A stretch of DNA of 55,310 nt from an uncultured Alphaproteobacteria bacterium (GTDB taxonomy: Bacteria; Pseudomonadota; Alphaproteobacteria; CAAGCB01; CAG-977), in assembly GCA_944390195.1 (NCBI GenBank), contig CALXOZ010000014.1:1-55310 (forward strand), written 5' to 3'. The notes below the pieces were generated by a model that did no database searches, had not been told where the DNA came from, and saw only the letters and a list, made by a program, of their open reading frames with translations. This document shows positions 1-9,117 of the stretch, in pieces. Numbering within the stretch: position 1 is the stretch's first letter; every line of letters begins with the position of its first letter. Position numbers and translations under genes: made by a program.

Positions 1-478
1 CTTCGACATATTCGTATTGAGCTGCTTCGCCTTCTGCAGGAGCTTCGACATATTCATATTGAGCCGCTTCGCCTTCTACAGGAGCTTCGACATATTCGTA
101 TTGAGCCGCTTCGCCTTCTACAGGAGCTTCGACATATTCATACTGAGCCGCTTCGCCTTCTGCAGGAGCTTCGACATATTCGTATTGAGCTGCTTCGCCT
201 TCTGCAGGAGCTTCGACATATTCATATTGAGCCGCTTCGCCTTCTACAGGAGCTTCGACATATTCGTATTGAGCCGCTTCGCCTTCTACAGGAGCTTCGA
301 CATATTCATACTGAGCCGCTTCGCCTTCTGCAGGAGCTTCGACATATTCGTATTGAACCGCTTCGCCTTCTGCAGGAGCTTCGACATATTCGTATTCGAC
401 ATTTTCCCCTTCGGGGGCTTCAACGTATTCGTATTCGACATTTTCCCCTTCGGGAACTTCAACATATTCATATTCGAC
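1..478. repeat. 42-bp in-frame tandem repeat with 168-bp higher-order period
   Basis: Twelve copies of a coding repeat are visible. The conserved GACATA/AACATA core recurs at about 5, 47, 89, 131, 173, 215, 257, 299, 341 and 383 (42-bp steps), then at 422 and 461 (39-bp steps). Units differ at a few synonymous or A/V positions, and the order of variants at 1-168 is repeated identically at 169-336, so four-unit blocks have been duplicated as a whole. Copies nearest the start codon are most diverged. This is not a CRISPR array: there are no spacers and every unit preserves the minus-strand reading frame. Confidence 0.92.
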
Positions 479-517
479 ATTTTCTTTATTAACCGATTGA
501 GAGGTTTGTTCTGGCAT
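1..517 (-). CDS. Tandem-repeat acidic protein, 5' part (3' end outside window)
   Basis: The minus strand is open from an ATG at 517-515 to the window edge (172 codons), preceded by a good ribosome binding site (CAGGAG, about 521-527). After a 12-residue leader beginning MPEQTSQSV the protein is built of copies of a tyrosine- and glutamate-rich unit: two 13-residue units (YEYVEVPEGENVE type), then about ten 14-residue units (YEYVEAPAEGEAAQ type, with A/V alternating after AP). No signal peptide or membrane segment is visible in the part present, so a cytosolic or unconventionally exported protein is possible. I do not recognise the family. The regular YEYV spacing and acidic composition resemble low-complexity surface or scaffold proteins, but no function can be assigned. 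The opposite strand is also open here, purely because of the repeat. Confidence 0.8.
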   Translation of the reverse strand, partial: MPEQTSQSVNKENVEYEYVEVPEGENVEYEYVEAPEGENVEYEYVEAPAEGEAVQYEYVEAPAEGEAAQYEYVEAPVEGEAAQYEYVEAPVEGEAAQYEYVEAPAEGEAAQYEYVEAPAEGEAAQYEYVEAPVEGEAAQYEYVEAPVEGEAAQYEYVEAPAEGEAAQYEYVE

Positions 518-602
518 AAATGAAAGGCTCCTGTAAAAAAAGAATACTATTTAATTATTTCTAGCATTTTCTGAAAAAAACATCAATGGAACAAGTGTAA
601 AA

Positions 603-634
603 CAAAAAAGGCGGTCAGAAAACCGCCTTTTTTT
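603..634 (-). terminator. Rho-independent terminator of pckG
   Basis: Perfect 6-bp stem GGCGGT (610-615) / ACCGCC (622-627) with a 6-nt loop, flanked by A and T runs on both sides so it could act in either direction. It lies just past the pckG stop on the minus strand. Confidence 0.85.
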
Positions 635-644
635 ATTAAGATAT

Positions 645-2483
645 TTAAGCCGGTTCCCATACTTCGTCAGAACGTTCAAAACGTAAAGAAAGCAAGCTTA
701 ATTCGGAAATAAATTCTTTAGGCAAACGCTGTTGTTCGACAAAAGGACGGAAATACTTGGCTTGATCTTCTGTATCTTTCAATCCTTCCGCTTTATCAAT
801 AGCCATTAATGCTTTGAATTTTTCTTCGGTGTAATCCAGACCTGACAGATCCAAGTCCTTATAATAGGGCATCAAACCGACAGGACCTTCTTGAGCTCCG
901 ACACGGTCATGGACACGATCAATAATCCATTTTAACACACGCAAGTTGTCACCATATCCCGGCCACATGAAATGTCCGTCTTCATCTTTGCGGAACCAGT
1001 TGACACGGAAAATTTTCGGAGCGTTCGGAGCTAAACGTTTCATTTCCAACCAATGAGACCAATAATCAGCCATATTGTAACCGCAGAATGGTAACATGGC
1101 GAACGGATCTCTACGGATGCCTCCGGCACCTTCAGCGGCGGCCGTTTTTTCGGATCCCATTGTTGCTGCCAAGTAAACACCGTGACTCCAGTTGAAAGAT
1201 TGGTAAACAAGAGGTGTGTTATGAGCCAGACGTCCACCGAAGATAAATGCCGAGATGGGGACACCTTCAGGATTTTCCCAATTCGGGTCAATTGTGGGAC
1301 ATTGACAGGCGGGAGCTGTAAAACGTGCATTCGGATGAGCCGCCGGCGTTTCACTATCCGGTGTCCAATCGTTTCCTTTCCAGTCGATCAAATGAGCCGG
1401 TTTTTCATCGGTCATGCCTTCCCACCAAACATCGCCGTCATCGGTTAAAGCGACGTTTGTGAATATGGTGTTGGCTCGACAGGATTGCATGGCATTATAG
1501 TTTGTCTTTTCCGATGTTCCCGGAGCGACACCGAAAAATCCGGCTTCGGGATTGATAGCGTAGAAGCGTCCATCTTTCCCCGGTTTGATCCAAGCGATAT
1601 CATCGCCGACAGTCCATACTTTCCACCCCTTAAAAGAAGCGGGAGGGATCAGCATTGCCAGATTTGTTTTTCCGCAAGCGCTTGGAAATGCTGCGGAAAC
1701 ATATGTTTTTTCGCCTTCAGGATTTTCAATACCGACGATGAGCATATGTTCAGCCAACCACCCTTCATCACGGGCTTGGGCGCTGGCAATACGCAATGCC
1801 AGACATTTTTTTCCTAACAAGGCGTTACCGCCGTACCCAGAACCGAATGACCAGATTTCCCGTGTTTCCGGAAAATGTGTAATATAGGTGTTTTCAGGAT
1901 TGCATGGCCATGTAACATCTTTTTCACCTTCTTCCAAAGGCATACCGACCGAATGCATACAAGGAATGAAGACACCGTCCTGACCTAAAATATCAAGAAC
2001 TTTCTGCCCTGTGCGCGCCATAATGGCCATGTTGACGACAACATAAGGCGAATCGGTGATTTCCACGCCGATTTTTGAAATATGCGAACCTAAAGGCCCC
2101 ATGGAAAAAGGAATGACATACATCGTTCTGCCATGCATGCATCCTTTGAACAATGAATTCAGTTTTTCACGCATTTCTTTCGGGTTTGCCCAGTTATTCG
2201 TGGGACCTGCATCGATTTCACGTTCGGAACAAATAAAAGTGCGGGATTCAACGCGCGCAACATCGGACGGGTTGGATCGGGCAAGGTAGCTGTTCGGACG
2301 TTTTTCTTCGTTTAATTTTGTAAAAGTGCCTTTTTTAACCAGCAATTCACATAAAGCATCATTTTCCTGCTTTGATCCGTCGCACCAGTGAACTGCGTCA
2401 GGCTGGCATAATTGCGCCATTTCTTCAACCCACGAAACCAATTTTTCGTTCCGTGTTTTTTCAGGTGTATAATTTGTCTGCAT
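645..2483 (-). CDS. pckG: Phosphoenolpyruvate carboxykinase (GTP-type)
   Basis: 612 residues, full length for the GTP-dependent family (EC 4.1.1.32), which interconverts oxaloacetate + GTP and PEP + CO2 + GDP in the cytosol. Visible signatures: the substrate/R-loop region [10 protein letters not shown] (about 218-227), the P-loop FPSACGKTN with the reactive cysteine (about 266-274), the metal and nucleotide loop [14 protein letters not shown] (about 319), and [12 protein letters not shown]. These are distinct from the ATP-type PckA more usual in Alphaproteobacteria. In anaerobes this enzyme often runs in the carboxylating direction toward oxaloacetate and fumarate; direction here is inference. 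The start is supported by a GAGG/AAGG stretch just upstream. Monocistronic by context, with its own terminator downstream. Confidence 0.96.
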   Translation of the reverse strand: MQTNYTPEKTRNEKLVSWVEEMAQLCQPDAVHWCDGSKQENDALCELLVKKGTFTKLNEEKRPNSYLARSNPSDVARVESRTFICSEREIDAGPTNNWANPKEMREKLNSLFKGCMHGRTMYVIPFSMGPLGSHISKIGVEITDSPYVVVNMAIMARTGQKVLDILGQDGVFIPCMHSVGMPLEEGEKDVTWPCNPENTYITHFPETREIWSFGSGYGGNALLGKKCLALRIASAQARDEGWLAEHMLIVGIENPEGEKTYVSAAFPSACGKTNLAMLIPPASFKGWKVWTVGDDIAWIKPGKDGRFYAINPEAGFFGVAPGTSEKTNYNAMQSCRANTIFTNVALTDDGDVWWEGMTDEKPAHLIDWKGNDWTPDSETPAAHPNARFTAPACQCPTIDPNWENPEGVPISAFIFGGRLAHNTPLVYQSFNWSHGVYLAATMGSEKTAAAEGAGGIRRDPFAMLPFCGYNMADYWSHWLEMKRLAPNAPKIFRVNWFRKDEDGHFMWPGYGDNLRVLKWIIDRVHDRVGAQEGPVGLMPYYKDLDLSGLDYTEEKFKALMAIDKAEGLKDTEDQAKYFRPFVEQQRLPKEFISELSLLSLRFERSDEVWEPA

Positions 2484-2612
2484 TACCTTACCTCTATTGT
2501 TAAACTAAAGGATCTAAATTGATTCCAAAACATCAGGAGTTTAATCGAATTTCTTTAAAAGGGGTAGTCTTTTTGAAAAAAAAGACGGCAAATAAAAAAA
2601 ATGACCATATTT

Positions 2613-3944
2613 TTACACGGGTATTAAAAGAACGACCTTCAATCCTCCCAACGGGCTGTCCGCCATATAAATCTTTCCTCCATGAGCAAGGATGATGTCT
2701 CGCGTGATTGTCAATCCCAATCCGACTCCGCCTGTTTCGGTGTTTCGGGATTCATCAAGCCTGAAAAACGCTTTAAAGACATCTTCACGTTTATCTTCCG
2801 GTATACCCGGACCATTGTCCTCAACGCAAATTTCCAGAGTTTTATCACAAACATCCATTGTTACATTGATTTGTGTCCCGTATCTGGCGGCGTTCGTAAT
2901 CAAATTCCATAAACAACGTTTTAAATCGTTGCGTCGTATATTCATAACAATGGAAGATTTGCATATGAACTGAACCGATATGCCGTTTTTATTCAAACCG
3001 GACAATGTTTCCGAAATCAGTTGCGCTATGTCCGTCGGTTCAATCTTTTCTTTTCCTTCGCCCCGCGCAAAATCAAGATATCCGTTAACCATGTGTTCCA
3101 TTTCGGAAACGTCTTCAATCAGATTTTCTATGTTATCGTCTTTTTCCATCATCGCCAATTGTAAACGCATCCGTGTTAAAGGCGTTCTGAGATCGTGGGA
3201 AACACCTGCCAGCATTCTGGTCCGTTCTTCTATATGGCGCCGGATGCGATCCCGCATTTGTAAAAACGAAATGGCGGCTTGACGGACTTCTGTGGCTCCT
3301 TCGGGTTTGAAATGATCAATGTCCCGACCTAAGCCGAAATTCTTTGCCGCTTCTGAAAGTCGCAAAATAGGGCGGATCTGATTGCGTAAAAATAAAACCG
3401 CAATACCTGTGAATAATAGTGAAGAAAACAAAACCCATAAAGCGAAAACGTAGGTTGTTGAAGAAAAAAACTTTTTATAAGGCAACAGGATTTCCGCCGT
3501 ATAAGCGGGTAAATAATATGTGATCAATACGCTTTTTTCTTCCGTCAGATCGCGCAAAGTGAAAGGGTAACCTAATAAACGCAAGGCGGGAACCAGTTCA
3601 GCCGTTCTGGCATCCGACTTCACTTTGATTTTTTCGGGCAAGTCTTGAGGGGGTAAAAAGCGGATGTCCAATTCGGCGGACGATCTGAAAGCTTCAACAA
3701 TGATATCCCTGTCTTCTTCTAAAGGAAAAGCATCGTAAAGGGCAAAGGCTCCATTGATATCCGAAACAATGCCCAATGCCAAACGGCGGCTGACGCTTTG
3801 CCAGTGATTGTCGTAAAATAAAATACCGCTGACGGATTGTAATAAAATGACGGGCAAAACTAAAATCAATATGGCTCTGGACCATAAGCGGCGCGGTAAA
3901 AAACGCAACCGTAATTGTCGGACAATCTCATTAAAAGAAATCAT
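2613..3944 (-). CDS. Sensor histidine kinase, EnvZ-like
   Basis: 443 residues. Order: short cytosolic N-terminus, membrane segment about 24-43, periplasmic sensor region about 45-162, second membrane segment about 164-186, HAMP-like linker, HisKA domain with the phospho-acceptor histidine in GVSHDLRTPLTRMR (about H250), then HATPase_c with an N-box (NLITNAARYG, about 348-356), G1 DNGPG (about 376) and G2 GGVGLGL (about 405). The layout and the H-box wording are those of EnvZ-type osmosensor kinases. It follows its response regulator with a 12-bp gap and is very probably co-transcribed with it and comM. The ligand is unknown; the periplasmic region has no motif I recognise. Confidence 0.92.
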   Translation of the reverse strand: MISFNEIVRQLRLRFLPRRLWSRAILILVLPVILLQSVSGILFYDNHWQSVSRRLALGIVSDINGAFALYDAFPLEEDRDIIVEAFRSSAELDIRFLPPQDLPEKIKVKSDARTAELVPALRLLGYPFTLRDLTEEKSVLITYYLPAYTAEILLPYKKFFSSTTYVFALWVLFSSLLFTGIAVLFLRNQIRPILRLSEAAKNFGLGRDIDHFKPEGATEVRQAAISFLQMRDRIRRHIEERTRMLAGVSHDLRTPLTRMRLQLAMMEKDDNIENLIEDVSEMEHMVNGYLDFARGEGKEKIEPTDIAQLISETLSGLNKNGISVQFICKSSIVMNIRRNDLKRCLWNLITNAARYGTQINVTMDVCDKTLEICVEDNGPGIPEDKREDVFKAFFRLDESRNTETGGVGLGLTITRDIILAHGGKIYMADSPLGGLKVVLLIPV

Positions 3945-3956
3945 TAAATCTGCTCC

Positions 3957-4667
3957 TTAATCGGGAATTAAAGAATATCCTTTCCCTCTGATTGTTTGAA
4001 TGTAACGCGGTGTTCCTGGGTCGGGTTCCACTTTGCGGCGCAATCGGGTGATCTGAACGTCTATTGTTCTCAGATTTGTTTCATTTCCTGTCTTTTGTCC
4101 TAATTCTTCACGGGAAATCACTTGTCCCGCCCGTTCGGCTAAAAGCTGTAACAACGCCGCTTCTGCGACAGGAAGTTGAATTCTTTGTAAACCATCATAT
4201 AATATGTGTTCGTCCAAATCATAATGGTGTCGCCCCAATTTGATTTTTGTCTTTTGTTTTTCAGGCGGTTTACTCATAACGCGGCGCAATATGTTGTTTA
4301 TTCTTAATAAAAGTTCCCGCGGTTCAAAAGGTTTTGACAAATAATCATCCGCTCCGGATTCCAATCCCGTTATGCGGTCGTCCGTTTCACCCATGGCTGT
4401 TAAAATGAGTACGGGGATATTTTGACCGCTCCGGCGTAAACGTTTGGTAAAGTCAATACCATTTTCGTTCGGCATCATAATATCGACGACTAATAAGTCA
4501 AAAACATACCACGACATGATTTCGTCGGCTTCTGCGGTATTGGCAGCCGAAAAGACATAAAAACCGTTTTCCCGTAAAAATTTTTGCAATAATTTTCTTA
4601 AACGGGTATCGTCGTCAACAACAAGTATCATCGGAGAATTTAAAGAAAAGTCTTTTCTTTTTTCCAT
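3957..4667 (-). CDS. OmpR-family response regulator
   Basis: 236 residues from the chosen ATG at 4667. The receiver domain is intact: acidic pocket DDD (about 18-20), phospho-acceptor Asp in VVDIMMP (about D62), Thr about 90, Lys in SKPFEP (about K112). The C-terminal half is a winged-helix Trans_reg_C domain ending IQTIRGKGYSL. A longer reading frame starting further upstream exists, but it would overlap comM; the start at 4667 has a strong site AAAGGAGC about 7 bases before it and begins 11 bases after the comM stop. It should pair with the kinase immediately downstream. Whether it controls porins as OmpR does is inference from family only. Confidence 0.93.
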   Translation of the reverse strand: MEKRKDFSLNSPMILVVDDDTRLRKLLQKFLRENGFYVFSAANTAEADEIMSWYVFDLLVVDIMMPNENGIDFTKRLRRSGQNIPVLILTAMGETDDRITGLESGADDYLSKPFEPRELLLRINNILRRVMSKPPEKQKTKIKLGRHHYDLDEHILYDGLQRIQLPVAEAALLQLLAERAGQVISREELGQKTGNETNLRTIDVQITRLRRKVEPDPGTPRYIQTIRGKGYSLIPD

Positions 4668-4678
4668 AATATGCTCCT

Positions 4679-6196
4679 TTAGTCGCGAGTGATGCGTCTG
4701 TAACGGTAAGAGAGGGCTTCGGAAATATGTAAAACGGATATATTGTCTTGAGCGCAAAGATCGGCAATCGTTCTGGCGACGCGTAAAACGCGGTGATAAC
4801 CGCGTGCGGATAAGTGCATTTTTTCCGCCGCTTTATTTAGAATGTCTTCGGCTTCACAGGACAATTTTACTGTTTGAGCTAGAATACTCGGTGTCGCCTG
4901 AGCGTTTTTTGTTATGTTTACTTGAGCTTTCTTGTATCGGTGTTTTTGACGATTCAAAGCTTCGCCGATGCGAATCGCGATACTTTGAGAACTTTCCCCT
5001 TCCTGAGCTTTTGCAAGATCCCACGGGGAAACAGCCGGAACTTCGATATAGATATCCATTCTGTCGAACAAAGGACCGGATATTTTGGATTGGTATTCTT
5101 CCGCGCATCTGGGAGCCCGTGAACATTCCTGCCCGTTGATTCCCAAATATCCGCACCGGCACGGATTCATCGCCGCAATCAGTTGAAAGCGGGCAGGGTA
5201 GGTTACATGCAAATTCGCTCTTGCTATGGAAACTTCACCGGTTTCCAAAGGTTGACGTAATGAATCCAGAGCGATTCTGGAAAACTCGGGCAGCTCGTCC
5301 AAGAACAATACACCGTTGTGAGCCAAAGAAATTTCACCGGGATTTGCTTTGTGCCCGCCTCCGATTAATGCCGGCATGGAAGCCGAATGATGTGGAGCGC
5401 GAAAGGGGCGTTGTGTTATCAAATTTCCATCGCGCAACAACCCTGCGACCGAATGGATCATGCTGATTTCCAGAATTTCTTGAGTGGTTAAAGGCGGCAA
5501 CAAGTCAGGAATGCAAGAAGCCAGCATGGATTTTCCAGACCCCGGCGGGCCGACCATCAACAAATTGTGTCCGCCCGCTGCGGCAATTTCTATGGCGCGT
5601 TTTGCATTTTCCTGTCCTTTGACCTCTTTTATATCTTTGACGACCGAAGGGCGGTCGATTTTTTTTAAAACAGGGGGAGGCAATATTTTCCCCTCTTTAA
5701 AACACAGGATTAACTCATAAAGGGAATCCGGAGCGATAATGTTTTTATTGCCAGACCATGCCGCTTCACTTCCTTGTGGTTTCGGACAGACGATTCCGAA
5801 ACCTTGGGCATTCGCGGACATGGCGGCGGGCAAAACGCCTGATATTGGTGCGATTCGACCGTCAAGTCCGAGTTCTCCGATCACACAAAGCTTTTCGAAG
5901 TGTTCAACAGGAACAATACCCATTGCGCACAATAAACCTACCGCAATGGGCAAATCGAAATGAGATCCTTCCTTGACAACATCCGCCGGAGCCAGATTGA
6001 CGGTGATTCTTTTTGACGGTAAAGATAACCCTACCGATCCCAATGCGGCACGCACACGTTCTTTACTTTCCCCGACGGCTTTATCCGGCAAGCCGACGAT
6101 TGTAAAAGAAGGCAAACCGTTAGCTATGTACACTTCCGCCACAATAGGAAGGACGTCTATCCCCTTGAATGCGACGGTCGGAATGCGGGCAAGCAT
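4679..6196 (-). CDS. comM: Mg-chelatase-like AAA+ ATPase (YifB/ComM)
   Basis: 505 residues, typical for ComM, the hexameric helicase that promotes branch migration during uptake and integration of DNA. N-terminal ChlI-like/Lon-like fold (GLPDKAVGESKERVRAAL near 35-52), Walker A GPPGSGKS (about 216-223), Walker B GVLFLDE (about 295-301), a cysteine cluster CRCGYLG...C...C around 350, and the C-terminal Mg_chelatase_C domain rich in LSARGYHRVLRVARTIADL-type sequence. Cytosolic. It heads a likely three-gene unit with the response regulator and kinase (11- and 12-bp gaps). No convincing Shine-Dalgarno precedes the start; the gap to the upstream lipoprotein gene is 10 bp, so coupling is possible. 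Confidence 0.95.
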   Translation of the reverse strand: MLARIPTVAFKGIDVLPIVAEVYIANGLPSFTIVGLPDKAVGESKERVRAALGSVGLSLPSKRITVNLAPADVVKEGSHFDLPIAVGLLCAMGIVPVEHFEKLCVIGELGLDGRIAPISGVLPAAMSANAQGFGIVCPKPQGSEAAWSGNKNIIAPDSLYELILCFKEGKILPPPVLKKIDRPSVVKDIKEVKGQENAKRAIEIAAAGGHNLLMVGPPGSGKSMLASCIPDLLPPLTTQEILEISMIHSVAGLLRDGNLITQRPFRAPHHSASMPALIGGGHKANPGEISLAHNGVLFLDELPEFSRIALDSLRQPLETGEVSIARANLHVTYPARFQLIAAMNPCRCGYLGINGQECSRAPRCAEEYQSKISGPLFDRMDIYIEVPAVSPWDLAKAQEGESSQSIAIRIGEALNRQKHRYKKAQVNITKNAQATPSILAQTVKLSCEAEDILNKAAEKMHLSARGYHRVLRVARTIADLCAQDNISVLHISEALSYRYRRITRD

Positions 6197-6206
6197 TTAA
6201 AACAAG

Positions 6207-6497
6207 CTACCAACGTGGAATATTCTGGTGTTCCCTGTAACGGCGGGGCGGGTATGCCCCTTTTTGCAACAAATCGTCTTTTCCAGGGAAAACGGACTTG
6301 TCCGTCAACCGGACAAAACCCAGTTTTTCCAATTCATCGGCACAGACAACGGCTGAAACGTATTGGTCTGATTCGCAATAAAAGACTTCGCGTGTAACGG
6401 GTTGTTGCATGATAATCGTGTCGTTTGTTCCGGGAACTATGACTTGCGTACAAGAACAAAGAACGGTAATCGTCAGGAAAAATAGCGTTTTTTTCAT
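6207..6497 (-). CDS. Small putative lipoprotein
   Basis: 96 residues from the ATG at 6497. N-terminus MKKTLFFLTITVLCSC is a short signal peptide ending in a lipobox-like LCSC, so a lipid-anchored envelope protein is likely. The mature part contains two further cysteines (FYCESD and VVCADELEKLGF) that could pair, and a basic, proline-containing end. A TTG 15 bases upstream would give a longer product but spoil the signal peptide. No family recognised. It lies 10 bp upstream of comM on the same strand. Confidence 0.65.
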   Translation of the reverse strand: MKKTLFFLTITVLCSCTQVIVPGTNDTIIMQQPVTREVFYCESDQYVSAVVCADELEKLGFVRLTDKSVFPGKDDLLQKGAYPPRRYREHQNIPRW

Positions 6498-6639
6498 GTT
6501 TGTTGACCACAATAATCGGAATTCAATTTAAAAATATTCTCATAAAAATTGATTAAAAGCAAACTAACATATAAGATCTTTTTATTTAAATCAAATTTGT
6601 TTTAATTTTATGTGCTGATGTTTCAGGAGGATTGTTCCC

Positions 6640-8106
6640 ATGTCTGAAAAGCTTAAAGACGCTCATGGTCGGGAAATTTTTTATAAAGCCTCTTCTTATG
6701 ACGAAATGTTCGATCAAGACGGATCTTTTTCGCGGGCGTATGCTTTGTATGGAAAATGGTTGAATTCTCAACCCGTGGAAGTTTTGGATCAAAGAAACAG
6801 GCAGGCGGATCTGTTATTTCGCCGTATGGGTATTACTTTTGCCGTTTATGGGGAACAAACGGGGGTGGAACGTCTGATTCCTTTTGATCCCATTCCCAGA
6901 ATTATTTCTTATGAAGAGTGGGAAAAATTGAATGCCGGCATTTGTCAGCGGGTGAAAGCCTTAAACTGTTTTTTAGAAGATGTTTACACAAAACGTGACA
7001 TTTTAAAGGCGGGGATTATTCCTCGAAATCTGGTTTTGAACAATTCGGAATATTGCAGGGAAGTTGAAAATTTCATCCCTCCGAATCGAATCCACACTCA
7101 TATTTCGGGAATAGATATTGTTCGTGTCGATCAGGATAACTTTTTTGTGCTGGAAGATAATATGCGTTGTCCTTCCGGTGTGTCTTATATGCTGGAAAAC
7201 CGCGAAGTCATGATGCGTTTATTTCCGGATTTATTCAAAAAATACGACGTATTGCCGATAAACCATTATCCTCAAGAGTTAAAAAAGACTCTGTTCTCTT
7301 CAGCTCCACAGGGGATAGAATCCCCTTGTGCCGTCGTCTTTACGCCGGGGATATACAACAGCGCTTATTTCGAACACGCTTTTCTGGCGTCCGAAATGGG
7401 GGTCGAGTTGGTTACGGGACAGGATTTATTCGTGGATTCGGACGATTGTGTCTATATGCGCACGATTGACGGACCGACAAAAGTCGATGTCATCTATCGT
7501 CGTATAGACGATCAATTTCTTGATCCAGAAGTTTTCAGAAAGGATTCTTTGTTAGGTTGTGCAGGGCTGTATCGTGCCGCTATGAAGAAAAACGTGACTT
7601 TGGTCAACGCGATCGGAAACGGTGTCGGTGATGATAAATCAGTTTATCCGTATGTGCCGCAGATGATAGAGTTCTACTTAGGCGAAAAGCCGATTTTATC
7701 AAATGTGCCGACTTATACGCTGGCAAAACCAGATGATTGCAAATATGTCTTGGAACATATCGGCGAGCTTGTGATTAAAGAAACGCACGGATCGGGCGGA
7801 TATGGTATGTTGATCGGACCCAAGGCAACAAAGAGCGAAATCGATCTGTTTAAAGAAAAAATCAAAGAGCATCCCGATCATTATATCGCTCAGCCGACTT
7901 TGGCGCTGTCGTCTTGTCCGACTTTGCAGGCGGAAGGGATCGCGCCGCGTCATGTCGATTTGCGTCCGTATGCTTTGATGCAAAATCCGGACAAAGTCGT
8001 TGTCGTTCCGGGGGCGTTGACGCGTGTGGCGTTGCGGGAAGGGTCTCTGGTCGTCAATTCATCTCAGGGCGGCGGAACAAAAGACACTTGGGTTCTTGGG
8101 GCTTAA
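6640..8106 (+). CDS. Circularly permuted type 2 ATP-grasp protein
   Basis: 488 residues, matching the circularly permuted ATP-grasp family (formerly DUF404/DUF407). Recognisable stretches are the N-terminal YDEMFDQDG, the central DNMRCPSGVSYMLENR, NAIGNGVGDDKSVYPY, and the ATP-binding KETHGSGGYGML with RHVDLRPYAL near the end. Family members are predicted peptide ligases; comparative work links them to alpha-E proteins and transglutaminases in a peptide synthesis or degradation system of unknown product. A strong CAGGAGGA site sits about 10 bases before the ATG. It is followed 78 bp later by the alpha-E gene on the same strand, the standard pair. The usual third partner (transglutaminase-like protease) is absent. 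Confidence 0.9.
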   Translation: MSEKLKDAHGREIFYKASSYDEMFDQDGSFSRAYALYGKWLNSQPVEVLDQRNRQADLLFRRMGITFAVYGEQTGVERLIPFDPIPRIISYEEWEKLNAGICQRVKALNCFLEDVYTKRDILKAGIIPRNLVLNNSEYCREVENFIPPNRIHTHISGIDIVRVDQDNFFVLEDNMRCPSGVSYMLENREVMMRLFPDLFKKYDVLPINHYPQELKKTLFSSAPQGIESPCAVVFTPGIYNSAYFEHAFLASEMGVELVTGQDLFVDSDDCVYMRTIDGPTKVDVIYRRIDDQFLDPEVFRKDSLLGCAGLYRAAMKKNVTLVNAIGNGVGDDKSVYPYVPQMIEFYLGEKPILSNVPTYTLAKPDDCKYVLEHIGELVIKETHGSGGYGMLIGPKATKSEIDLFKEKIKEHPDHYIAQPTLALSSCPTLQAEGIAPRHVDLRPYALMQNPDKVVVVPGALTRVALREGSLVVNSSQGGGTKDTWVLGA

Positions 8107-8184
8107 AAAAGTTTACGGTTGAAACGTTCGTTATAAGACAATGAAAAATATCCGGATTCGCAAGGCGTAAAAGGAGAGGAAACG

Positions 8185-9105
8185 ATGTTAAGCAGAACTG
8201 CCGATAATATTTACTGGATGGCGCGTATGGTTGAACGCGCTCAGGACATTGTGCGCTTGTTGGAAGCCGCGTATCGCATGGAACAACTGCCGGGCGGCGG
8301 TGTCGGTTGGGATCCAATCTTGACGATTTCGGGACAAATCGACGGCTTTAAAGCCAAATACGATCAACTGACGTCAAAAAATGTTTTGAACTTTATGATC
8401 TTTGATCTCGAAAATCCGTCCAGCGTCTTTTCTTGTATCAAAGCGACACGGGAAAACACGCGTTCCGAACGCAGTATTCTGCCCGAAGAAATGTTTGAAA
8501 GCATCAATACGACTTGGATCGAATTGCAGGGATTGTATTATGATTCGCTGGAACGAAGGGGGTTCCGCGAGTTTTTTGAATGGGTGAAAGACAGAACGGA
8601 ATTGTTTCGCGGACAGACTGTTTCCATGATGGTTTATGATGACGCTTTCCAGTTCGCCAGAATGGGAACGTATATTGAACGTGCCGATTTCACGGCGCGG
8701 CTTTTAGATGTGAAGTATCATATTCTATTGCCCCCGAATGCGACGGACAAAGGCTTGATCGATTATTATCAATGGGGCGAAATGTTGCGTTCGGTCGGCG
8801 GGTGGCACGCTTACCGCAGCATCTATAAAGAAGCGCCTGTTCCTTCTAAAATTGCCGAAATGCTGATTTTCAGTCCGGTCTTTCCGAGGTCGATGAACAG
8901 CGCTTACGGGGAAATCGTAACAAGTTTAAGTGCTTTGCGCGCCAATACGTTGTCTTTGAAAATCGCTTCTCAGGAACACGCTTTTCTTCATACGGGAACG
9001 TTGGCGGGAATCCTCAAAGAGCGCTCTTTGCACGACTTTTTAACCGACTTTGTCGGTTTTACGGCAAACTTGTCCGATCAAATCAGATCCGATTTCATGC
9101 TGTAA
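8185..9105 (+). CDS. Alpha-E domain protein
   Basis: 306 residues of mostly helical sequence beginning MLSRTADNIYWMARMVERAQ, the hallmark of the alpha-E family (formerly DUF403). The function is unknown; the family nearly always accompanies the circularly permuted ATP-grasp protein, as here, and is thought to work with it in a peptide-bond-forming pathway. Later signatures include FARMGTYIERADFTARLLDVKY and the C-terminal LSDQIRSDF. A GGAGAGGA site lies about 6 bases before the ATG. The gene ends 12 bp from the convergent restriction nuclease gene, so transcription of the pair runs against that unit. Confidence 0.9.
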   Translation: MLSRTADNIYWMARMVERAQDIVRLLEAAYRMEQLPGGGVGWDPILTISGQIDGFKAKYDQLTSKNVLNFMIFDLENPSSVFSCIKATRENTRSERSILPEEMFESINTTWIELQGLYYDSLERRGFREFFEWVKDRTELFRGQTVSMMVYDDAFQFARMGTYIERADFTARLLDVKYHILLPPNATDKGLIDYYQWGEMLRSVGGWHAYRSIYKEAPVPSKIAEMLIFSPVFPRSMNSAYGEIVTSLSALRANTLSLKIASQEHAFLHTGTLAGILKERSLHDFLTDFVGFTANLSDQIRSDFML

Positions 9106-9117
9106 AAAAGCGAAAAA

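Noticed and set aside
1-478. CRISPR array
   Set aside because: The 42- and 39-bp units are contiguous without spacers and keep one reading frame.
17-523. 168-codon plus-strand frame across the repeat array
   Set aside because: It exists only because the repeat is free of stops in the antisense frame; the minus strand has the start, ribosome site and sensible acidic composition.
2568-2588. AT-rich hairpin after the histidine kinase gene as a terminator
   Set aside because: The stem is almost all A-T and no T run follows on the minus strand.
4668-4757. Longer response-regulator start
   Set aside because: It would overlap comM and has no ribosome site, while the ATG at 4667 has a strong one.
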